Origin: IDS-8 sp040902105
GTDB lineage: Bacteria; Pseudomonadota; Gammaproteobacteria; Steroidobacterales; Woeseiaceae
Direction of reading: 5' to 3'
DNA: 64,000 nt
Assembly: GCA_040902105.1 (NCBI GenBank)
Contig: JBBDXW010000021.1
Coordinates: 1 to 64,000, forward strand
How positions within the stretch are numbered: the first letter of the stretch is position 1; each line of letters begins with the position of its first letter. Shown one piece after another: positions 1 to 8,841 of the stretch. The notes beneath the pieces were generated by a model. It was given only the letters and a program-made list of their open reading frames with translations. It had not been told where the DNA came from and did not search any database. Made by a program: the position numbers and the translations under genes.

Positions 1-98
1 CACGGCGTTCCTGAAAAGCCCTCCCCCCAAGCGAGGCTTCGCTTACCACCCACCCCACCGTTCATGAATAATGCCCGCGGGCGGCGGATGACACCAAA

Positions 99-1223
99 TC
101 AAGGACTGATTCGATCGAAGAATCGCTTCACCGTCTCAACCCACCCCTTGGCCCGCGGATTGTGCTTCTCGCCGCCGGCGTTAATGGATTCGTCCAGCTT
201 GCGCAACAGGTTTTTCTGCTCCTCGGTAAGGCTGACCGGCGTCTCGACCACCACCCGGGCAAACAGATCGCCCGGCCGTTTATCGCGAACGGTGATGACG
301 CCCTTGCTGCGCAGGCGAAAGACCTTGCCGGACTGGGTACCGGGCGGAACCTTGAGGGAGACGTGTCCGTCGAGCGTAGGCAGCTCCACCTCGCCGCCCA
401 GTGTGACTGTGGCAAAGCCTACCGGCACTTCGCAAGTCAGGTCGGTGCCGGCGCGTGTGAAGAGCTTGTGGGGATTGACGCGGATTTCCACGTACAGATC
501 GCCCGGCGGACCGTCGTTCCGTCCGACTTCGCCCTCGCCGGACAGGCGAATACGATCGCCGTCGTCGACCCCGGCGGGAACTTTCACGGACAGGCGCTTG
601 GTTTTGGCGACGCGGCCGCGCCCATGACAATCGGCGCAAGGGTCCATTATTACGGTACCGGCGCCCTTGCAGGCAGGACAGGTTTGCTGGATGGAGAAGA
701 AGCCCTGCTGCATTCGAACCTGGCCGACGCCGCCACAGGTCGAGCAGGTTACCGGCTTCGAGCCCTTTGCGGCCCCGCTGCCGCTGCACTCTTCGCAGCT
801 TACCTGGGTCGGGACTTCGATCGTGACCTCGTCGCCGCGAACCGCGCGTTCGAGGTCCAGCCTCAGTTCGTAGGCAAGATCCGCGCCGCGAAAGACCTGG
901 CTGCGTCCGCGCCGGCCGCCGCCGAATATATCGCCGAATACGTCGCCGAAGATGTCGCTGAAGCCCTCGGCGCCGAAACCGCCGGCACCTGCGCGGCCGC
1001 GCAAGCCTTCGTGACCGAACTGGTCGTACGTTGCGCGTTTTTGGACGTCGGTCAGTACCTCATAGGCCTCTTTGACTTCCTTGAACTTTCGGGACGCGTC
1101 GTCATCGTCCTTGTTGCGGTCGGGGTGGTGCTTCATGGCAAGGCGCCGGTACGCCTTTTTTATCTCGTCGGCGGAGGCAGTCCTGGCTACGCCGAGAATG
1201 TCGTAGAAATCACGTTTGGCCAT
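99..1223 (-). CDS. dnaJ: Molecular chaperone DnaJ (Hsp40)
   Basis: Co-chaperone that delivers unfolded clients to DnaK and stimulates its ATPase in the cytoplasm. The 374-residue protein has the full type I layout: an N-terminal J domain with the HPD triad at residues 33-35, a Gly/Phe-rich segment at about 73-108, and four CxxCxGxG zinc-binding motifs at about 144, 161, 183 and 197, followed by the C-terminal substrate domain. The start at MAKRDFYDIL is the usual one. It lies 88 bases downstream of dnaK on the same strand, separated by a GC-rich hairpin, so it is probably the last gene of the chaperone cluster with reduced read-through. Confidence 0.98.
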   Translation of the reverse strand: MAKRDFYDILGVARTASADEIKKAYRRLAMKHHPDRNKDDDDASRKFKEVKEAYEVLTDVQKRATYDQFGHEGLRGRAGAGGFGAEGFSDIFGDVFGDIFGGGRRGRSQVFRGADLAYELRLDLERAVRGDEVTIEVPTQVSCEECSGSGAAKGSKPVTCSTCGGVGQVRMQQGFFSIQQTCPACKGAGTVIMDPCADCHGRGRVAKTKRLSVKVPAGVDDGDRIRLSGEGEVGRNDGPPGDLYVEIRVNPHKLFTRAGTDLTCEVPVGFATVTLGGEVELPTLDGHVSLKVPPGTQSGKVFRLRSKGVITVRDKRPGDLFARVVVETPVSLTEEQKNLLRKLDESINAGGEKHNPRAKGWVETVKRFFDRISP

Positions 1224-1242
1224 GAGCTATTCACAGTAAAGA

Positions 1243-1268
1243 ACCGGACGCCGTCGGCGACGTCCGGT
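1243..1268 (-). terminator. Hairpin between dnaK and dnaJ
   Basis: An inverted repeat with 8-bp arms (ACCGGACG and CGTCCGGT on the minus strand) and a 10-base loop sits in the 88-base gap between dnaK and dnaJ. It is followed on the minus strand by a short T-rich stretch. It could attenuate transcription into dnaJ or protect mRNA ends; it is not a classical strong terminator because the T tract is short. Confidence 0.5.
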
Positions 1269-1311
1269 CCGTTTCATTTTGCAGGCGCGAAGCCTGGTGC
1301 CTGTCAGGACA

Positions 1312-3255
1312 CTAGCCGGACTTCGACTTCCGGTCGTCGTCCACTTCCTCAAATTCCGCGTCAACGACCTCCTCGGAGGCGCCGTTCCCTTTTGCCCGAC
1401 CGTCGCCATTGGCGCTACCGTCAGCGTCGTCCTTGCCCTGCTGCGCATAAAGCTTCTGCGCAATCGCCGCAGAAGCCTGGGCGAGAGCGGCCGACTTTGT
1501 CTCGATGGCGTCTTTCTCGTCCTTTTCCATCGCCGCCTTCAGGCCCGAGATTGCCGACTCGACTGCATGTCGCTCTTCGCCGGTGGCCTTCTCGCCAAGT
1601 TCCTTGAGCGATTTCTCGGCAGCATGAACGAGGCTGTCTGCCTGGTTTCGCGCGTCCACCAGTTCGCGGAATTTCCGGTCTTCCTCCGCGTGCGCCACGG
1701 CGTCGGAAACCATCTTTTCGATTTCCTCGTCGGTCAGTCCACTGGACGCCTTGATCACGATGTTCTGGGTCTTGTTCGTTGCCTTGTCCTTGGCCGAGAC
1801 GTTGAGTATGCCGTTCGCGTCGATGTCGAACGTCACCTGGATCTGCGGCAGGCCGCGCGGCGACGGCGGTATGTCGGCCAGATCGAAGCGTCCCAGCGAC
1901 TTGTTGTCCTGGGCGCGTTCGCGCTCGCCCTGCAGTACGTGAATCGTAACGGCCGTCTGGTTGTCGTCGGCCGTCGAAAACACCTGCTCGGCATTGGCGG
2001 GGATCGTCGTGTTCTTCTCGATCAGCTTCGTCATGACGCCGCCCAGCGTCTCGATACCGAGTGACAGCGGCGTTACGTCGAGCAGCAACACGTCCTTGAC
2101 GTCGCCCGCGAGCACGCCGCCCTGAATCGCCGCCCCGAGCGCCACGGCTTCATCCGGATTGACGTCGCGCCGCGGCTCTTTGCCGAAAAAGTTCTGCACC
2201 TCTTCCTGCACTTTCGGCATGCGCGTCTGCCCGCCAACGAGGATCACGTCGTGGATTTCGTTGACCTTCAGGCCGGCATCCTTCAATGCAACCTTGCACG
2301 GGCCGATCGTCCGGTCGATCAGTTCGTCCACCAGCGACTCGAGCTTCGCGCGGGTCAGCTTGATGTTCATGTGTTTCGGCCCGGTGGCGTCCGCCGTAAT
2401 GTACGGCAGGTTCACTTCGGTCTGCTGCGCGGAAGACAGCTCGATTTTTGCTTTTTCGGCCGCCTCTTTCAGGCGCTGCATCGCGAGGGGGTCCCTGGTA
2501 ATGTCGACGCCGCTTTCCTTCTGGAATTCGGCCGTCAGATACTTAATGACGTACATGTCGAAGTCTTCGCCGCCGAGGAACGTGTCGCCGTTGGTCGCCA
2601 GGACTTCAAACTGATGCTCACCGTCGACTTCGGCAATCTCGATGATGGAGATGTCGAAGGTGCCTCCGCCAAGGTCGTACACGGCGATTTTCTTGTCGCC
2701 GCGCTTCTTGTCCATGCCATAGGCAAGCGCGGCCGCCGTCGGCTCATTGATGATGCGCTTGACGTCGAGGCCCGCAATCTTGCCGGCGTCTTTGGTGGCC
2801 TGGCGCTGCGAATCGTTGAAATACGCCGGTACGGTGACGACCGCTTCGGTAACTTTTTCGCCGAGGTAATCCTCCGCGGTCTTCTTCATTTTCATCAGTA
2901 CGCGCGCCGAAATTTCAGGCGGCGCCATTTTCTTGTCGTTGACCTCGATCCAGGCGTCGCCGTTGTCCGCCTTGACGATCTTGTACGGCACCATGTTGAT
3001 GTCACGCCGTACCACCTCGTCCTCGTAGCGGCGTCCGATGAGCCGCTTGACGGCCGTCAAGGTATTTTTCGGATTTGTCACAGCCTGGCGCTTTGCCGAC
3101 TGTCCGACCAGCACCTCACCGTCCTTGCTGAACGCAACGATGGACGGCGTCGTCCGGTCTCCCTCGCTGTTCTCGATCACTTTGGGCTTTCCGCCCTCCA
3201 TTACGGCAACACACGAGTTGGTGGTACCGAGGTCGATACCGATCACTTTACCCAT
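1312..3255 (-). CDS. dnaK: Molecular chaperone DnaK (Hsp70)
   Basis: ATP-dependent Hsp70 chaperone that works with DnaJ and GrpE in protein folding and in heat-shock control. The 647-residue product has the Hsp70 N-terminal nucleotide-binding signature IGIDLGTTNSCVAV, the DLGGGTFDISI phosphate-2 motif and a substrate-binding domain with the linker segment DVLLLDVTPLSLGIET. The acidic C-terminal tail ends EEVDDDRKSKSG, matching the usual EEV(D)-rich bacterial end. A strong sigma-32-like promoter lies 49 to 76 bases upstream (3304-3331), so it can be transcribed independently of grpE. Confidence 0.99.
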   Translation of the reverse strand: MGKVIGIDLGTTNSCVAVMEGGKPKVIENSEGDRTTPSIVAFSKDGEVLVGQSAKRQAVTNPKNTLTAVKRLIGRRYEDEVVRRDINMVPYKIVKADNGDAWIEVNDKKMAPPEISARVLMKMKKTAEDYLGEKVTEAVVTVPAYFNDSQRQATKDAGKIAGLDVKRIINEPTAAALAYGMDKKRGDKKIAVYDLGGGTFDISIIEIAEVDGEHQFEVLATNGDTFLGGEDFDMYVIKYLTAEFQKESGVDITRDPLAMQRLKEAAEKAKIELSSAQQTEVNLPYITADATGPKHMNIKLTRAKLESLVDELIDRTIGPCKVALKDAGLKVNEIHDVILVGGQTRMPKVQEEVQNFFGKEPRRDVNPDEAVALGAAIQGGVLAGDVKDVLLLDVTPLSLGIETLGGVMTKLIEKNTTIPANAEQVFSTADDNQTAVTIHVLQGERERAQDNKSLGRFDLADIPPSPRGLPQIQVTFDIDANGILNVSAKDKATNKTQNIVIKASSGLTDEEIEKMVSDAVAHAEEDRKFRELVDARNQADSLVHAAEKSLKELGEKATGEERHAVESAISGLKAAMEKDEKDAIETKSAALAQASAAIAQKLYAQQGKDDADGSANGDGRAKGNGASEEVVDAEFEEVDDDRKSKSG

Positions 3256-3303
3256 AATGTCCTATCTCCGAATTCTTGGGAAAATCGTGCAAAACTTGCA
3301 GTG

Positions 3304-3331
3304 ACGTGGGGTCTGGGCCGATGTTTTCAAG
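3304..3331 (-). promoter_or_regulatory. Sigma-32-type heat-shock promoter of dnaK
   Basis: Read on the minus strand there is CTTGAAA (3325-3331), a 13-base spacer, then CCCCACGT (3304-3311). This matches the E. coli sigma-32 consensus CTTGAA-N13-17-CCCCATNT closely, at a sensible distance from the dnaK start. No experimental support is available here. Confidence 0.75.
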
Positions 3332-3364
3332 CCGCAGATGCCTCTTTCCGTCCCAATTCCGCCG

Positions 3365-3952
3365 TCACTCCGCGTGCCCGGGTGCCGCGGCAACCACCAC
3401 CCTGGCCGGCCGCAGCAGCCGCCCGTTCAGGGTGTAACCTTTCTGGAACACCGTCAACACGGTGTTCGGCTCGACCTCGGCGGACGGCTGCAGGGTCACT
3501 GCCTCGTGCAGAGCCGGATCGAACGGCTCGCCCTGCGGGTCGACTTCCGCGACGCCGAAGCGCTCCATCGTCGCGACAAGCTGCTTCAGTGTGGCCTTGT
3601 TCCCTTCGATGAGTTCGGCGGCGCCCGCCCCGTCGGCGACCTGCAGCCCCATCTCGAGGCTGTCTCTGACGCCCAGCAGTTCGGTGGCGAAACGCTCCAG
3701 GGCAAATTTCCGCGCATTCTCCATGTCTCGCGCCGCGCGCTTGCGGACATTTTCCAGCTCCGCGGCGGCGCGCAGGTACTTGTCCCAGTTGTCGTCTATT
3801 CTGGCTTGCAGCGCGGCAACGTCCGGCACGGCATCCGCCGGCGCTGGCGGGTCTGCGGGCGCAGCATCGGCCTCGTTGGCGGGGTCGTCCGTGTTGTCTG
3901 TCATGCTGTCATAGTACACATCGTCCGACGAAGAATCGGGCTTTACGCTCAT
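3365..3952 (-). CDS. grpE: Nucleotide exchange factor GrpE
   Basis: Releases ADP from DnaK and so drives the chaperone cycle. The 195-residue protein has an acidic, low-complexity N-terminus (about 1-45), a central helical dimerisation region containing ELENVRKRAARDMENARKFA, and a C-terminal beta domain with the usual NTVLTVFQKGYTLNGRLLRPARVVVA ending (seen in two overlapping parts around residues 160-187). It lies between hrcA and dnaK on the same strand, with its own heat-shock-like promoter about 110 bases upstream. Confidence 0.97.
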   Translation of the reverse strand: MSVKPDSSSDDVYYDSMTDNTDDPANEADAAPADPPAPADAVPDVAALQARIDDNWDKYLRAAAELENVRKRAARDMENARKFALERFATELLGVRDSLEMGLQVADGAGAAELIEGNKATLKQLVATMERFGVAEVDPQGEPFDPALHEAVTLQPSAEVEPNTVLTVFQKGYTLNGRLLRPARVVVAAAPGHAE

Positions 3953-4059
3953 TGTCCACTCGCTCCCGTTAATCGGTTAATTTCAGGCGGTTGCGAACCG
4001 GCCGGAATTCGTATTCATCGCTTGTAACCCGGACTGAGGTTCGACACCCGCCATCGGAG

Positions 4060-4087
4060 TTTGGGGATCCGGCCACAAATATCAAGG
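4060..4087 (-). promoter_or_regulatory. Sigma-32-like promoter upstream of grpE
   Basis: Minus-strand reading gives CTTGATA, a 13-base spacer and CCCCAAAC. The -35-like part differs from the sigma-32 consensus at one base and the -10-like part keeps the CCCCA core. Spacing equals that of the dnaK promoter. It lies between hrcA and grpE, implying grpE heat-shock transcription separate from hrcA. Confidence 0.55.
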
Positions 4088-4106
4088 CCGCCGGCCGCGT
4101 CGCAGT

Positions 4107-5165
4107 TTAACTGGTGGTCCCTTTGAGTGCCGTTCCCAGCAGCCGCGCCGTCATGTCGACGATCGGCACCACGCGGTCGTACGCCATGCGCGTCGGCCCG
4201 ATGACGCCGAGCACGCCGATGGTGTCGTCATCCACGTTGTAAGGCGCTGTGACCACGCTACAGTTGTCCAGGATCTGGAAACCGGATTCGTCGCCGATAA
4301 AGACCTGCACGCCCTTAGCGTTGATGCTGCGGTCCAGCAGGTCCAGCATGAAGCGCTTTCGGGAGAACGCTTCGAACAGCCGGCGCAGTGTGTCGAGATC
4401 GGACAGTTCCGCGAAATCCATGAGGTTGGTTTCGCCGGCGAGCAGGAACTCGTTTTTTGGAGCCGGGCCCTGCATTGCGGCTTGTGCAACGGCAATAATG
4501 TCGTGCATCGCGCGATTCATCGAGTCGCGCGTGCTTTCCAGGTCCGAGATTAGCCGCTCGCGAATTTGCAGCAGGTCCGTGCCGGCGTAATTCTCATTAA
4601 TATAGTTTGCGGCGCGCTGCAATTCGCCGGCCGTGTAAATCCTGTCTATGTGCAGTATGCGGTTCTGCACCTCGCGGTCGTTGAGGACCAGGATCGCGAG
4701 CACCCGTTTCTCGGACAACGGCAGAAACTCGATCTGGCGCAGCGTCGCCTGCTGCGCACGCGGGAGCGTAACGACGCCGGCCATGCTGGTAATCTTTGAC
4801 AGCATGCTCGATACGGCACTCAGCAATTCATCGGAATCGTCGAACTGCTGTTCGAACTGCGCCTGCAGTTTCCGGATATCGTCGCTTTTCGGTTGCTTGT
4901 ACCGCACCAGCGTGTCGACAAACAGCCGGTAGCCGCGCGGGGTCGGCACCTTGCCCGCCGAGGTATGCGGCGATGTCACGAAGCCGAGCTCCTCGAGGTC
5001 GGACATGACGTTGCGGATGGTCGCGGGACTGAGGTCGAGGCCTGAATCGCGCGATAAGGTCCTGGAGCCGACCGGCTGGCCGTCGCGAATGAAGCGCTGA
5101 ATCAATACTTTCAACAGGTACTGAGCGCGTTCATTCGGTATTGGACTGATTGCGTCGGATGGCAT
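4107..5165 (-). CDS. hrcA: Heat-inducible transcription repressor HrcA
   Basis: HrcA is a winged-helix repressor that in other bacteria binds the CIRCE inverted repeat and shuts off chaperone genes. The 352-residue product shows the N-terminal DNA-binding region with PVGSRTLSRDSGLDLSPATI and RNVMSDLEELGFV, and the central GAF-like and insert domains. The reading frame could begin 33 bases earlier, but starting at MPSDAISPIPNERAQYLL matches the usual N-terminus. I saw no CIRCE element (TTAGCACTC-N9-GAGTGCTAA) upstream of hrcA, grpE or dnaK, so its operator here is unclear. Confidence 0.96.
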   Translation of the reverse strand: MPSDAISPIPNERAQYLLKVLIQRFIRDGQPVGSRTLSRDSGLDLSPATIRNVMSDLEELGFVTSPHTSAGKVPTPRGYRLFVDTLVRYKQPKSDDIRKLQAQFEQQFDDSDELLSAVSSMLSKITSMAGVVTLPRAQQATLRQIEFLPLSEKRVLAILVLNDREVQNRILHIDRIYTAGELQRAANYINENYAGTDLLQIRERLISDLESTRDSMNRAMHDIIAVAQAAMQGPAPKNEFLLAGETNLMDFAELSDLDTLRRLFEAFSRKRFMLDLLDRSINAKGVQVFIGDESGFQILDNCSVVTAPYNVDDDTIGVLGVIGPTRMAYDRVVPIVDMTARLLGTALKGTTS

Positions 5166-5308
5166 GCGCCAGGTTAAACGAAAAGATGGGCAATGCACCG
5201 ATTGTATATGAACGTGCAGCTTGGCGGTGGGTCAAGGGTTTGTAACAATCCGCACTCCCGCCGGGACCTGTGCCGCCTGGCTCGTTCAAGGACGGTTTTC
5301 ACTCGTAC

Positions 5309-6202
5309 ATGGGTAAAGAATTCAACAGGGTGGCGATCCTCGGCCGGTTTGAAGATCCGCGCGTCGCCGAACCGATGACCGCCCTCGCAGCACACTTGTC
5401 GCAGGCAGGCGTGTCTGTCCTGACCGCCCCGGATTCAGTGCTCGGGCCTCCCGTCCGCACCGTCGATGAAACCGAAATCGCCGTTCGCGCGGACCTGATC
5501 ATTGCGGTCGGCGGCGACGGCACCATGCTGTACGCTGCCGGGCTGGCAGGAGAACGGGCTGTGCCGCTGCTTGGAATCAACCGCGGGCGCCTTGGTTTTC
5601 TTGCGGACGTCACGCCCGACGAAATGCTGGCGAGCCTTGATCGGGTGCTGGCCGGCGACTACTCGCGCGAATCACGCCTGTTGCTGTACGCGCAAATCCT
5701 TGCGCCGGACGGCTCGATCAAGGACGCCACTGCGTTGAACGATATCGTGCTGCAACGACGCGAGACGGGCCGCATGGTCGACTTTGAAACCCGCATCGCA
5801 GGACGCTACGTCAACACCCATTCGGGAGACGGCCTGATCGTGTCGACCCCGACCGGCTCGACCGCCTACGCCCTTAGCTGCGGAGGACCGATCATCGAGC
5901 CCGGACTTGACGCCGTCGTCGTCGTGCCGATTTGCCCGCACACTTTGAGCGACCGGCCAATCGTGATTCCTGCCGGGCACCGGATCGAAGTAAGGCTGCT
6001 GCCCGACAGTGACGCCAGGGCCGAAGTTGCGGTCGACGGTCACACGCTCGGCGACCTCAATGCGGACGACAGACTTCTGATCGACGAATCCGACCGTCGC
6101 ATCACCCTTATCCATCCTCCCGGCTACGATTATTTCGAGATCCTGCGATCCAAGCTCAATTGGGGACGCAATAGCCGGGTTCGCGGCGGCCCGCGGGACT
6201 GA
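5309..6202 (+). CDS. nadK: NAD kinase
   Basis: Phosphorylates NAD+ to NADP+ with ATP (or polyphosphate). The 297-residue protein carries the family GGDGT motif at residues 68-72 (AVGGDGTMLYAAG), the NDIVLQRRETGRMV segment and the glycine-rich GDGLIVSTPTGSTAYALS motif. I chose the ATG at 5309 (MGKEFNRVAILGR) over a GTG 39 bases upstream because homologues start at this strand. It is divergent from hrcA and followed 16 bases later by recN, a pairing conserved in many Gammaproteobacteria. Confidence 0.97.
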   Translation: MGKEFNRVAILGRFEDPRVAEPMTALAAHLSQAGVSVLTAPDSVLGPPVRTVDETEIAVRADLIIAVGGDGTMLYAAGLAGERAVPLLGINRGRLGFLADVTPDEMLASLDRVLAGDYSRESRLLLYAQILAPDGSIKDATALNDIVLQRRETGRMVDFETRIAGRYVNTHSGDGLIVSTPTGSTAYALSCGGPIIEPGLDAVVVVPICPHTLSDRPIVIPAGHRIEVRLLPDSDARAEVAVDGHTLGDLNADDRLLIDESDRRITLIHPPGYDYFEILRSKLNWGRNSRVRGGPRD

Positions 6203-6218
6203 TCCGGGCACTCCCTCG

Positions 6219-7916
6219 ATGTTGACGCGCCTTCGGGTCAGGAACTTTGCCATCATCGACGAACTCGAGATCGAGTTCGCTGCCGGCATGACGGTACTGA
6301 CCGGCGAGACCGGCGCGGGAAAATCGATTCTCGTCGATGCGCTCGGGCTGGTGCTGGGCGAACGCGGCGGCGCGGGGCTGGTCCGCACCAATGCCGGTCG
6401 CGCCGAATTCAGCGCGGAATTCGACCTCTCCTCGCAGCCCGATGCCAAAAGCTGGCTATCATCCCAGGCGCTCGATCTCGACGACGATTGCCTTCTGCGG
6501 CGCGTAATCAACGAGGATGGCCGCTCGCGCGCTTTTGTCAACGGCAACGCGGTGCCGTTGCAGAGCCTGAAGGAGCTCGGCGAGAAACTGCTCGATATTC
6601 ACGGCCAGCACTTTCATCAGTCGCTCGGCCGTCGTGGCGTGCAACGAGACTTGCTGGATCATTTCGGCGGACTGCAGTCGTGCCGTTCGTCGACGGCTGA
6701 AGCATTCGCGAGCTGGCAAACCTTGCGACAACGCCTCGAGCGGCTTGAAGAAGCCGAAACAGATCGTGCCGCGCGCCTCGACCTGCTGGCGTTTCAGACA
6801 CAGGAGCTCGAAAGTCTCGATCTCGGGGCCGATGAATACGATACGCTGCTGGCGGAACGCCAGAAACTGAAGAACAGCGGTGTGCTGGTCGACGCGGTGA
6901 CACGCGCCTTGCAGTCGATTTACGACGACGAAACCGCCAACGCGCAGAACCTTCTCTCCGCCGCCTGCCACGTGCTCGAATCGAGCAGCGCCATCGATCC
7001 GGAGCTCGAGGCCGCTCACAACATGCTCGAAGAAGCCTCCATTCAGGTGTCAGAGGCCGCGGATGCGCTGCATCGCTACAGCGAGTCCCTGGACATGGAC
7101 CCCGCAAGGCGCGACTGGGTCGAGGAACGGCTGGATGTCATTCAGGCTCTCGCTCGCAAACACCGTGTTGAAGCGAACGACCTGCCGGAGCTTAAACTTC
7201 GTCTTCTCACGGATCTCGACGCGCTGACAAACGCCGAAGCAACGGGCGCCCGACTGGCGAGTGAAGCCGCACTGGCGAAAGCCCATTACCTGAAGGAGGC
7301 AAAGGCGCTGTCCGCAGGACGAAAGGATGCGGCCGCGAAGTTCGCAGCACAGGTTACGAAAGCCATGCACGGACTCGGCATGCCGGGCGGCGTATTCGAA
7401 ATCGCGCAGAGACCGTTGGACGAGGCCGAGGCCAAAGCCTCGGGGCTCGATGACATCGAGTACCTGATCAGCGCGAATCCGGGCCAGTCTCCGATGCCGC
7501 TGGCAAAAATAGCCTCCGGCGGAGAACTTTCCCGCATGAGCCTCGCCATCCAGGTGATCGCCAGCGACGGCAGCGAGATCCACACCATGGTGTTCGACGA
7601 GGTGGACAGCGGCGTCGGCGGCGGCGTTGCCGAGATGATCGGCCGGCGCCTGAAGGACCTGGGCAGCACGCGCCAGGTATTCTGCGTCACCCACTTGCCG
7701 CAGGTTGCAAGTCTCGCCGACCACCATTTTCGCACCACGAAATCGAGCGACGGCAAATCAACCAGCACGCAAGTGACCCGATTGACCGGGAACGAACGCG
7801 TCGAGGAACTCGCGAGAATGCTCGGCGGAGTCAAGATCACCAAGCGAACGCGCGATCACGCCGCGGAGATGCTAGCGGGACAGTCCTTGTTGGAGCCTGT
7901 GAAAACGGGCGAATAA
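6219..7916 (+). CDS. recN: DNA repair protein RecN
   Basis: SMC-like ATPase that acts early in double-strand break repair. The 565-residue protein has the N-terminal MLTRLRVRNFAIIDELEIEF, a Walker A motif GETGAGKS at residues 29-36, a long coiled-coil middle, the ABC signature IASGGELSRMSLAI and Walker B TMVFDEVDSGVGG near residue 455. The last residues (about LEPVKTGE) are encoded by a REP palindrome, whose end lies two bases before the end of the stop region, so the natural C-terminus appears to have been rewritten by repeat insertion. Confidence 0.98.
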   Translation: MLTRLRVRNFAIIDELEIEFAAGMTVLTGETGAGKSILVDALGLVLGERGGAGLVRTNAGRAEFSAEFDLSSQPDAKSWLSSQALDLDDDCLLRRVINEDGRSRAFVNGNAVPLQSLKELGEKLLDIHGQHFHQSLGRRGVQRDLLDHFGGLQSCRSSTAEAFASWQTLRQRLERLEEAETDRAARLDLLAFQTQELESLDLGADEYDTLLAERQKLKNSGVLVDAVTRALQSIYDDETANAQNLLSAACHVLESSSAIDPELEAAHNMLEEASIQVSEAADALHRYSESLDMDPARRDWVEERLDVIQALARKHRVEANDLPELKLRLLTDLDALTNAEATGARLASEAALAKAHYLKEAKALSAGRKDAAAKFAAQVTKAMHGLGMPGGVFEIAQRPLDEAEAKASGLDDIEYLISANPGQSPMPLAKIASGGELSRMSLAIQVIASDGSEIHTMVFDEVDSGVGGGVAEMIGRRLKDLGSTRQVFCVTHLPQVASLADHHFRTTKSSDGKSTSTQVTRLTGNERVEELARMLGGVKITKRTRDHAAEMLAGQSLLEPVKTGE

Positions 7917-7951
7917 ACGACGCGGGAATCGCCCGCTCCCGCGGGCTCAAC
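7889..7951. repeat. REP pair (BIME-like), inverted
   Basis: One unit reads GTTGGAGCCTGTGAAAACGG and continues GCGA (7889-7912); the second, inverted, unit reads TCGCCCGCTCCCGCGGGCTC and ends AAC (7929-7951). Each unit is itself a short palindrome (GCCYG...CGGGC). The same unit recurs at 12337, 58450 and 61560. The pair lies between the convergent recN and fur genes and covers the recN 3' end. Confidence 0.8.
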
Positions 7952-7967
7952 AGCCTGTCCCAGGTCG

Positions 7968-8384
7968 CTATCCGCCTTTGCTCTTCAGTGGGCGCACGTA
8001 AAGAACCAGGCTGTGGTCGATCAGTTCGTAGTTGTGATCCTTGGCGATTTCGCGCTGAAGGCGCTCAATTTCGTCGTTCATGAACTCGATCACGTCGCCG
8101 GTTTCGACGCAGACCATGTGGTCGTGATGCTCGCCTTCGTCCATTTCGAAAACGGAATGCCCGCCTTCGAAGTTGTGACGCTTCACCAGGCCGGCGGACT
8201 CGAACTGGGTCAGGACGCGATATACCGTCGCAAGTCCTATATCCTCGCCGGTCTCCAGAAGTTCCTTGTAAATATCTTCCGCACTCAGGTGTCGCTGACG
8301 ATTGCTCTCGAGAATCTCCAGAATTTTCAATCTCGGCAACGTAACTTTGAGGCCGGCCTTGCGCAGTTCCTGACGTTGAAACAT
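7968..8384 (-). CDS. fur: Ferric uptake regulator Fur
   Basis: Iron-responsive dimeric repressor of iron acquisition genes. The 138-residue protein has the N-terminal winged helix (KVTLPRLKILEILE, IGLATVYRVLTQFE) and the C-terminal metal-binding dimerisation domain with EGEHHDHMVCVETGDVIEF. It lacks the second CxxC pair near the C-terminus that structural-zinc Fur proteins such as E. coli Fur carry, and ends LVLYVRPLKSKGG. It is divergent from bamE, the arrangement usual in Gammaproteobacteria. Confidence 0.97.
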   Translation of the reverse strand: MFQRQELRKAGLKVTLPRLKILEILESNRQRHLSAEDIYKELLETGEDIGLATVYRVLTQFESAGLVKRHNFEGGHSVFEMDEGEHHDHMVCVETGDVIEFMNDEIERLQREIAKDHNYELIDHSLVLYVRPLKSKGG

Positions 8385-8514
8385 TGGAGGAATTCCTCGT
8401 AGCAGCGCGAATTCGCCGCAACTACCGCGGCGCCGGGCGAGAAGGTATCATGCGCGCCTATTATGACCCAGATGGGACAGTTGCTCCATCGAAAAATCCC
8501 GAGCCGATCGAACC

Positions 8515-8841
8515 ATGCGGAAATTCCTGATTACAGCTCTTGTCCTTGCCATGTTGCCGTTCGCGGGAGGCTGCGTTTATCAGGCGTCTTTGTCACAGGG
8601 AAATTTACTCAAGCAGGAAGACCTCGATCAGGTGAAAGTCGGCATGACGCGAAGCCAGGTGCGGTTCCTGCTGGGCACGCCGATGATCGACGATCCGTTT
8701 CACGAGGAACGATGGGACTACGTCTATTACCTCAGGGTAGGACGCGACAAGGCAACGTTCAAACGCTGGGTCTCGATCTATTTCGACGGCGACACGGTCG
8801 GCGAGATTGTCGATGATCAGGAGCTCGAGCCCGATCTCTAG
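8515..8841 (+). CDS. bamE: Outer membrane assembly lipoprotein BamE (SmpA)
   Basis: Accessory lipoprotein of the BAM complex that inserts beta-barrel proteins in the outer membrane. The 108-residue precursor has a lipoprotein signal with lipobox FAGGC (Cys20), and the BamE/OmlA fold motif VGMTRSQVRFLLGTPMI with RWDYVYYLR downstream. It is divergent from fur and upstream of the rnfH-ratA pair on the other strand. The TAG stop codon is the first three bases of a large inverted repeat. Confidence 0.95.
   Translation: MRKFLITALVLAMLPFAGGCVYQASLSQGNLLKQEDLDQVKVGMTRSQVRFLLGTPMIDDPFHEERWDYVYYLRVGRDKATFKRWVSIYFDGDTVGEIVDDQELEPDL

Noticed and set aside
1..98. Gene upstream of dnaJ stop region
   Set aside because: The first 98 bases hold no start, domain or clear terminator; nothing to annotate.
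162..1607. 481-codon plus-strand frame opposite dnaJ and dnaK
   Set aside because: Covers the complement of two certain chaperone genes and shows no domain; a shadow of high-GC coding sequence.
5166..5308. CIRCE operator near hrcA
   Set aside because: GCACTC occurs once near 5251 but without a matching inverted half, so no CIRCE is present.
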